Positions 4,942-7,925 of a stretch of DNA of 7,925 bases are shown piece by piece. The position numbers and the translations under genes are program-made. The stretch's first letter is position 1. Each line of letters begins with the position of its first letter. The stretch comes from an uncultured bacterium. GTDB lineage: Bacteria > Patescibacteriota > Saccharimonadia > Saccharimonadales > Saccharimonadaceae. The notes below the pieces were generated by a model that searched no databases, was not told the DNA's origin, and worked only from the letters and a program-made list of their open reading frames with translations. The DNA is taken from the NCBI GenBank assembly GCA_938036745.1, contig CALHWG010000066.1, forward strand, positions 1 to 7,925, given 5' to 3'.

Positions 4942-7083
4942 TTAGAGCTTTTCAAGGCGTGCAAATTCAGCATTTAATTTGCGAATTTTGCCGTTTTCGA
5001 ACTGAATCTCAATCGCCATTCCATCGATTTCAAGTACTTTTCCCACGCCGAAAGCTGGACTTTTTACGCGGTCGCCAATTTGCAATCCTGCTTCGTCATA
5101 ATAAAAATCATCAAAAGAAACTTCTTGGCTAAAATCATCTTCGTAATTATCTGAAAAATTATTCCATCCGCCAAAATCTTTTTTCGGTAATTCCAGCTCG
5201 GCATCTGTAATAAATCGGCTCGGGCTTGAATAATTCCTTTGCCCAAAAACTGCTCGCGATTCGGCGTAGCTTAAAATTAACTCTTCTCGCGCGCGTGTCA
5301 TTCCCACATAGCAAATTCGGCGCTCTTCTTCTAGATCATCTTCACCTGCATCGAAAACTCGGCTGTGTGGAAAGATGCCTTCTTCCATTCCGGCAAGAAA
5401 TACAACCGGAAATTCCAAACCTTTTGCTGAGTGAAGCGTCATTAAATTCACCTCGTCGCCACTTTGTGCGTCGCTTGAACTCATCAGTGCTGCATCTTCC
5501 AAAAAACTTGCTAAATCTGCGTAGTTTTTTGCCTCACTCACTAAAGTGGAAAGATATTCACTGCGTTCAGTTGCTTCGTTTTCGGTTAGTTTTTCGTTTT
5601 TGCCATAATTTGTGCGTTCCAAAATTCGTTCAATAATTTCGCTCGGGTTTGAAGAATTTTCGCTTAGAATTTGGCATTCTCTAAAAATTTCACCCAAATT
5701 TTCTAAAGATTTTCTTGCTCGCGAGGCTAAAGTTGAAAGTTCGCTTGCTTGAAGTAGGCTTGAAATCAAATCCAAACCGTTCGAACTTTGCCAATCCAAG
5801 AATTTCGAAAGGCTCACCGCGCCTAAACCGCGTGCCGGTACATTTACGATTCGCTCAAAAGCCATACGGTCGAGCGGATTATAAATCACGCGCAAATATG
5901 CTAAAATATCTTTAATTTCCTTGCGGTCGTAAAAACGTGTTCCGCCAAAAATTTTATACGGAATTTGAAAACGAATCATCGCTTTTTCAAAATTATAACT
6001 TTGTGCATTTGTGCGATAAAGAATTGCAAAATCGCTAAATTTTCGTGCGCCAACAGTTTTAAAACTAAAAATCTGCCCTGCGATTTTAGCGGCTTCTTCA
6101 CTTTCATCTCTTGCGCTTTGCACCAAAACTGGCTCGCCTTTACCAAGCTCGGTAAAAAGTTTTTTGTCTGTTCGATTGCGATTTTTCGAAATCACATTGT
6201 GTGCAGCGTTCAAAATATTTTCAGTTGAGCGATAATTTTGTTCTAATTTTATCACTTTCGCACCTTTGTAATCGCGTTCGAAATTTAAAATATTCGTAAA
6301 ATCTGCCCCGCGCCAAGAATAAATACTCTGCCAATCATCGCCAACCACACAAATATTTCGCTCAGCATTCACGATCATTTTAATAATTGCATATTGCGCG
6401 GCGTTTGTATCTTGGTACTCATCAATCAAAATATGCTTAAATTTATTTTGCCAAAATTCACGAACTTCTTTATTTTGTTGAAGTAGTTTTACCGTTTCAA
6501 AAAGCAAATCATCGAAATCTAAAGCGTTGGCTTTGTTTCGTTCTTCCTCATAACGCAAGAAAATTTCAGCCACTTTTTGTTCAAAACCCCAATTCGCACC
6601 GTTCGAAAATTCTTCGGCCGTTAAAAGCTGGTTTTTAGCGTTCGAAATTGCGCTTGAAACACTTTGTGGCTTTAAGCTTTTTTCGTCGATTTTTAGATCT
6701 TTCATTATTTTTTTAATTAAATTCCGGCGGTCATCTTCGTCATAAATTACGAAATTATTTGCAACGCCAATTGCCTCGCCTTTGAGCCGCAAAATCTTCA
6801 CGCAAATTCCGTGAAAAGTTCCCATCCAGGGCATAAAAAAACGGTCATTTGCATCACGTTCGAGTAGTTCAGCTAGGCGCTCACGCATTTCTCTTGCGGC
6901 TTTGTTGGTAAAAGTTACCGCCAAGATTTCCTCACTCGCTACGCCGTGCGCAATTATATTCGCAATTCGGTGTGTTAAAGTTTTGGTTTTTCCGCTTCCT
7001 GCACCTGCCAAAATTAGCATCGGCCCGCTTAATGTTTCCACCGCCTCTTTTTGGTTTTTATTTAATCCTGCCGTAATTTCCAT
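4942..7083 (-). CDS. pcrA: UvrD/PcrA-type superfamily 1A DNA helicase
   Basis: ATP-driven 3'-5' DNA helicase or translocase of the UvrD/PcrA/Rep group, acting in excision repair, replication restart and removal of proteins from DNA. All motifs are intact in 713 residues: Q motif LNKNQKEAV (7-15), Walker A GAGSGKT (27-33), Ia AVTFTNKAAREMRERL (55-70), GTFHGIC (88-94), Walker B DEYQDT (221-226), motif III GDDWQSIYSWRGAD (248-261), IV QNYRST (282-287), V LMTLHSAKGLEFPVV (547-561) and VI YVGMTRARE (592-600). An acidic, aromatic linker (about 635-665) leads to a small beta-rich domain (669-713; GDRV, FGVGKV, FENGK) like the RNA-polymerase-binding Tudor-like tail of PcrA/UvrD. Length is typical. 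Motif III has Trp251 where many relatives have an acidic residue. The ATG at 7083 lies six bases after a perfect TATAAT and has no Shine-Dalgarno, implying a leaderless message. PcrA versus UvrD naming cannot be settled from sequence alone. Confidence 0.97.
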   Translation of the reverse strand: MEITAGLNKNQKEAVETLSGPMLILAGAGSGKTKTLTHRIANIIAHGVASEEILAVTFTNKAAREMRERLAELLERDANDRFFMPWMGTFHGICVKILRLKGEAIGVANNFVIYDEDDRRNLIKKIMKDLKIDEKSLKPQSVSSAISNAKNQLLTAEEFSNGANWGFEQKVAEIFLRYEEERNKANALDFDDLLFETVKLLQQNKEVREFWQNKFKHILIDEYQDTNAAQYAIIKMIVNAERNICVVGDDWQSIYSWRGADFTNILNFERDYKGAKVIKLEQNYRSTENILNAAHNVISKNRNRTDKKLFTELGKGEPVLVQSARDESEEAAKIAGQIFSFKTVGARKFSDFAILYRTNAQSYNFEKAMIRFQIPYKIFGGTRFYDRKEIKDILAYLRVIYNPLDRMAFERIVNVPARGLGAVSLSKFLDWQSSNGLDLISSLLQASELSTLASRARKSLENLGEIFRECQILSENSSNPSEIIERILERTNYGKNEKLTENEATERSEYLSTLVSEAKNYADLASFLEDAALMSSSDAQSGDEVNLMTLHSAKGLEFPVVFLAGMEEGIFPHSRVFDAGEDDLEEERRICYVGMTRAREELILSYAESRAVFGQRNYSSPSRFITDAELELPKKDFGGWNNFSDNYEDDFSQEVSFDDFYYDEAGLQIGDRVKSPAFGVGKVLEIDGMAIEIQFENGKIRKLNAEFARLEKL

Positions 7084-7089
7084 TTTTCG

Positions 7090-7118
7090 ATTATAACAAA
7101 TTTTCTTTTAAATTTCCA
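7090..7118 (-). promoter_or_regulatory. Promoter of the helicase gene, leaderless arrangement
   Basis: On the minus strand TGGAAA (7118-7113, four of six -35 bases) is 17 bases from a perfect TATAAT (7095-7090). Only CGAAAA separates the -10 from the ATG, so the expected initiation base, seven bases downstream, is the A of the start codon. The 65-base divergent gap contains this promoter and the opposing one for the 162-residue protein, and their upstream regions overlap. Confidence 0.72.
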
Positions 7119-7121
7119 TTT

Positions 7122-7131
7122 TTTTCGAAAA
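7122..7131. repeat. 10-bp palindrome TTTTCGAAAA in the divergent gap
   Basis: A perfect palindrome between the helicase and the 162-residue protein. It is inside the spacer of the plus-strand promoter and just upstream of the minus-strand -35. It matches the core of the 12-bp palindrome at 2143-2154, which occupies the equivalent place in the other divergent gap. One shared regulator could act at both, but the core is frequent throughout the window. Confidence 0.55.
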
Positions 7132-7133
7132 TG

Positions 7134-7142
7134 TGCTAAAAT
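7134..7142 (+). promoter_or_regulatory. Extended -10 promoter of the 162-residue gene
   Basis: TGCTAAAAT (TGn at 7134-7136, -10 TAAAAT at 7137-7142) ends six bases before the ATG at 7149, so initiation on the start codon is predicted. The -35 position (7114-7119, TTCCAT) is weak. The same TGCTAAAAT string forms the -10 of the wall-hydrolase gene. Confidence 0.65.
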
Positions 7143-7148
7143 ATTTCT

Positions 7149-7637
7149 ATGGAAAATCACGCTTATTCTGATAAAAATCTTGAAGAATTTTTGCAAAAAC
7201 ATTTTGGCGTTAGTTTTGGAATTGAAGAAGTTATTTCGCGTAATCTTTCGGTTGGATATTCAGCCGAAGCCACAATTTTCAAAAGCAAAAAAGGTCGTGT
7301 TTATGCTTTTATTTCGCTTGAAGCTCGTGCAACTTTGGGTGATATTCAACATATTCTTTCAAAAATGAATTTAAAACCTGCATTTTTCTTTCCGCCAAGT
7401 GGTTTCGAAAACTATTTTTACGACCGTGCCAGGGTGCAATTTTTAGAGGTGTTCCCGGGGCGCCACGATGTGAAAGATGAAGAATTGCGATATTATAAAA
7501 AACGCGTGCTTTATAACCCTGCCCTTGTTGAAATTTCTGAAATCCGTGATGGCGAAATTCGCTGTTTTAATGCTGATTCAATCGGTTCGTGGCGAACAGC
7601 TCAAAGGTATTCTTACAAAAAAATTTTAATGAAATAA
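7149..7637 (+). CDS. Conserved-looking protein of unknown function, 162 residues
   Basis: I do not recognise this family. The protein has no hydrophobic segment long enough for a membrane helix and no signal peptide, so it is probably cytoplasmic. It has an acidic N-terminal part with helix-like heptads (10-35), an alternating strand/helix middle (40-75) and an aromatic, Pro-rich stretch FFFPPSGFENYFYDRARVQF (79-98) that looks like a core or binding surface. A basic ELRYYKKRVLYNP (112-124) and a C-terminal part ending in YSYKKILMK follow. There are no obvious metal-binding Cys/His clusters or nucleotide-binding loops; the single Cys is C139. Support for a real gene: uninterrupted frame, a fitted extended -10 six bases before the ATG, codon use like the neighbours, and filling of the space divergent from the helicase. 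The gap of 139 bases after it suggests it is monocistronic. Confidence 0.85.
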   Translation: MENHAYSDKNLEEFLQKHFGVSFGIEEVISRNLSVGYSAEATIFKSKKGRVYAFISLEARATLGDIQHILSKMNLKPAFFFPPSGFENYFYDRARVQFLEVFPGRHDVKDEELRYYKKRVLYNPALVEISEIRDGEIRCFNADSIGSWRTAQRYSYKKILMK

Positions 7638-7646
7638 ATTAAAATT
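7622..7646 (+). other. AT-only inverted repeat across the stop codon of the 162-residue gene
   Basis: AATTTTAAT and ATTAAAATT are perfect nine-base complements around a seven-base loop that contains the TAA stop. The stem has no G-C pair and is not followed by a T-run, so it would be a weak terminator at best. It may be a chance product of AT richness. Confidence 0.25.
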
Positions 7647-7677
7647 GTGGAAAACTAAAAAATCCTAAAAAAAGTGC

Positions 7678-7706
7678 TTGCAAAATGATTATGCTTATGG
7701 TTTAAT
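7678..7706 (+). promoter_or_regulatory. Promoter of the second pilin gene
   Basis: TTGCAA (7678-7683, four of six -35 bases), a 17-base spacer and TTTAAT (7701-7706, five of six -10 bases) with the TGG extension at 7698-7700. Initiation is expected near 7713, giving a leader of about 65 nt before the ATG at 7777. This differs from the near-leaderless genes in the rest of the window and leaves room for post-transcriptional control of this pilin. Confidence 0.7.
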
Positions 7707-7713
7707 GGTTGCA

Positions 7714-7728
7714 TACGGACAGACCGTA
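7714..7728 (+). other. Small 5'-end hairpin in the second pilin leader
   Basis: TACGG-ACAGA-CCGTA forms a perfect five-pair stem with a five-base loop, beginning within about one base of the predicted transcription start. Stems at the extreme 5' end often protect mRNAs from 5'-dependent decay, which would suit an abundant pilin message. The stem is short, so chance formation is possible. Confidence 0.35.
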
Positions 7729-7759
7729 AACAAAAATAACAACAATAATCGTTCATTAG

Positions 7760-7767
7760 AAAGGTGG
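7760..7767 (+). promoter_or_regulatory. Ribosome binding site of the second pilin
   Basis: AAAGGTGG ends nine bases before the ATG at 7777. It contains AGGTG, complementary to the usual anti-Shine-Dalgarno end of 16S rRNA. It is the clearest ribosome binding site in the window and fixes the start at 7777. Confidence 0.7.
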
Positions 7768-7776
7768 ATTTTCAGT

Positions 7777-7925
7777 ATGAACTTAATTAATAAAAATAAT
7801 AAAAAAGGTTTCACAATTATTGAAGTTGTGCTTGTGCTAGCTATCGCAGGTCTTATCTTCTTGATGGTATTCTTAGCACTACCTGCTCTACAACGAAGCC
7901 AACGAGATACGCAACGAAAGAATGA
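7777..7925 (+). CDS. Type IV pilin-like protein (pilin 2), cut by window end
   Basis: Only the first 49 codons are visible. A ten-residue basic, Asn-rich leader ends in KKG (G11). The prepilin peptidase site is followed by FTIIE with Glu at mature position 5, a hydrophobic helix and ALPALQRSQRDTQRKN. The visible mature part is 33 of 38 identical to pilin 1, yet the DNA differs at many synonymous positions, so this is an old duplication or a strongly constrained N-terminus and not a recent copy. Unlike pilin 1 it uses CGA for arginine, has a leader of about 65 nt with a hairpin, and has a good ribosome binding site. These features suggest the more highly expressed of the two, perhaps the major pilin. 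The start of an assembly locus may lie just beyond the window. Confidence 0.88.
   Translation, partial: MNLINKNNKKGFTIIEVVLVLAIAGLIFLMVFLALPALQRSQRDTQRKN

Larger units (their letters stand above)
60..7409. repeat. Dispersed palindromic hexamer TTCGAA, about 28 copies
   Basis: Manual count of about 28 TTCGAA sites between 60 and 7409, against roughly 3 expected from base composition. Copies occur in tatD, metG (2), rsmA, the wall hydrolase, the helicase and the 162-residue gene, plus four intergenic copies (562, 2146, 4925, 7124). About half are extended to TTTCGAAA. None occurs in pilin 1 or the visible part of pilin 2. TTGCAA, a palindrome of identical composition, occurs about 10 times by the same manual scan. 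Confidence 0.7.

Noticed and set aside
5226..5636. 136-codon open frame on the plus strand inside the helicase gene
   Set aside because: It lies antisense to strongly conserved helicase motifs, has no promoter or ribosome binding site, and its composition is Leu/Arg/Ser/His-rich as expected for a shadow frame.
7622..7646. Intrinsic terminator after the 162-residue gene
   Set aside because: The inverted repeat has only A-T pairs and no following T-run; kept only as a low-confidence repeat.
1..7925. UGA recoding to glycine as in SR1/Gracilibacteria
   Set aside because: No long gene needs TGA read-through, glycine uses GGN normally, and all frames end in TAA or TAG. The lack of TGA stops in six genes is too small a sample to argue otherwise.
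2210..7925. The two pilin genes as direct repeats of a mobile element
   Set aside because: Similarity is at the protein level in the N-terminal helix only; DNA differs at many synonymous sites, and no transposase or terminal repeats are seen.
1..7925. tRNA, rRNA, CRISPR array or insertion sequence
   Set aside because: I saw no cloverleaf-like segment, no regularly spaced repeats and no transposase motifs; the gaps are too short for most of these.

Overview
The window is about 36% GC by eye and reads as a chromosomal segment of a Patescibacteria/CPR bacterium, most likely Candidatus Saccharibacteria (TM7). Three things point there: the pilin signature GFTIIEVVLVLA..LPALQRSQRD, very short intergenic gaps, and the combination of a YabE/RpfB-like wall hydrolase with rsmA, metG and tatD. 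The assignment is recalled from family knowledge, not searched. The standard genetic code fits: long genes stay open, glycine uses GGN, and every visible stop is TAA or TAG.

Layout. The minus strand carries most of the window. Reading 5'->3' on that strand: a PcrA/UvrD-type DNA helicase (7083-4942), a membrane-anchored YabE/RpfB-like cell-wall hydrolase (4898-3705), the 16S rRNA dimethyltransferase rsmA (3705-2818, overlapping the hydrolase stop by one base), metG (2122-602) and a TatD-family nuclease (553 to beyond base 1, C-terminus cut off). On the plus strand are a 200-residue type IV pilin-like protein (2210-2812) wedged between metG and rsmA, an unrecognised 162-residue protein (7149-7637) divergent from the helicase, and the first 49 codons of a second, closely related pilin (7777 to the window end). 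No gene-free stretch exceeds 300 bases; the longest gap is 139 bases, before the second pilin.

How the parts relate. metG, tatD, rpfB/yabE and ksgA form a well-known conserved block in Gram-positive bacteria, in that order. Here all four are present on one strand, but the block is permuted (rpfB-like - rsmA, then metG - tatD) and a pilin gene on the opposite strand sits at the junction. The two pilins probably feed a type IV pilus used for twitching, attachment to a host bacterium or DNA uptake. The wall hydrolase fits a lifestyle of growth on or against an actinobacterial-type wall.

Expression signals are unusually legible. Five genes that appear to start transcripts (metG, first pilin, wall hydrolase, helicase, 162-residue protein) have a -10 box only 6-10 bases before the start codon, usually with an extended TGn element. 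This predicts leaderless or nearly leaderless mRNAs. The operon-internal genes tatD and rsmA, and the second pilin with its roughly 65-nt leader, have purine-rich ribosome binding sites instead.

The most striking unexplained signal is a roughly tenfold excess of the palindrome TTCGAA. I counted about 28 copies, in all three codon phases and in four of the six intergenic gaps, often extended to TTTCGAAA. It is absent from both pilin genes.
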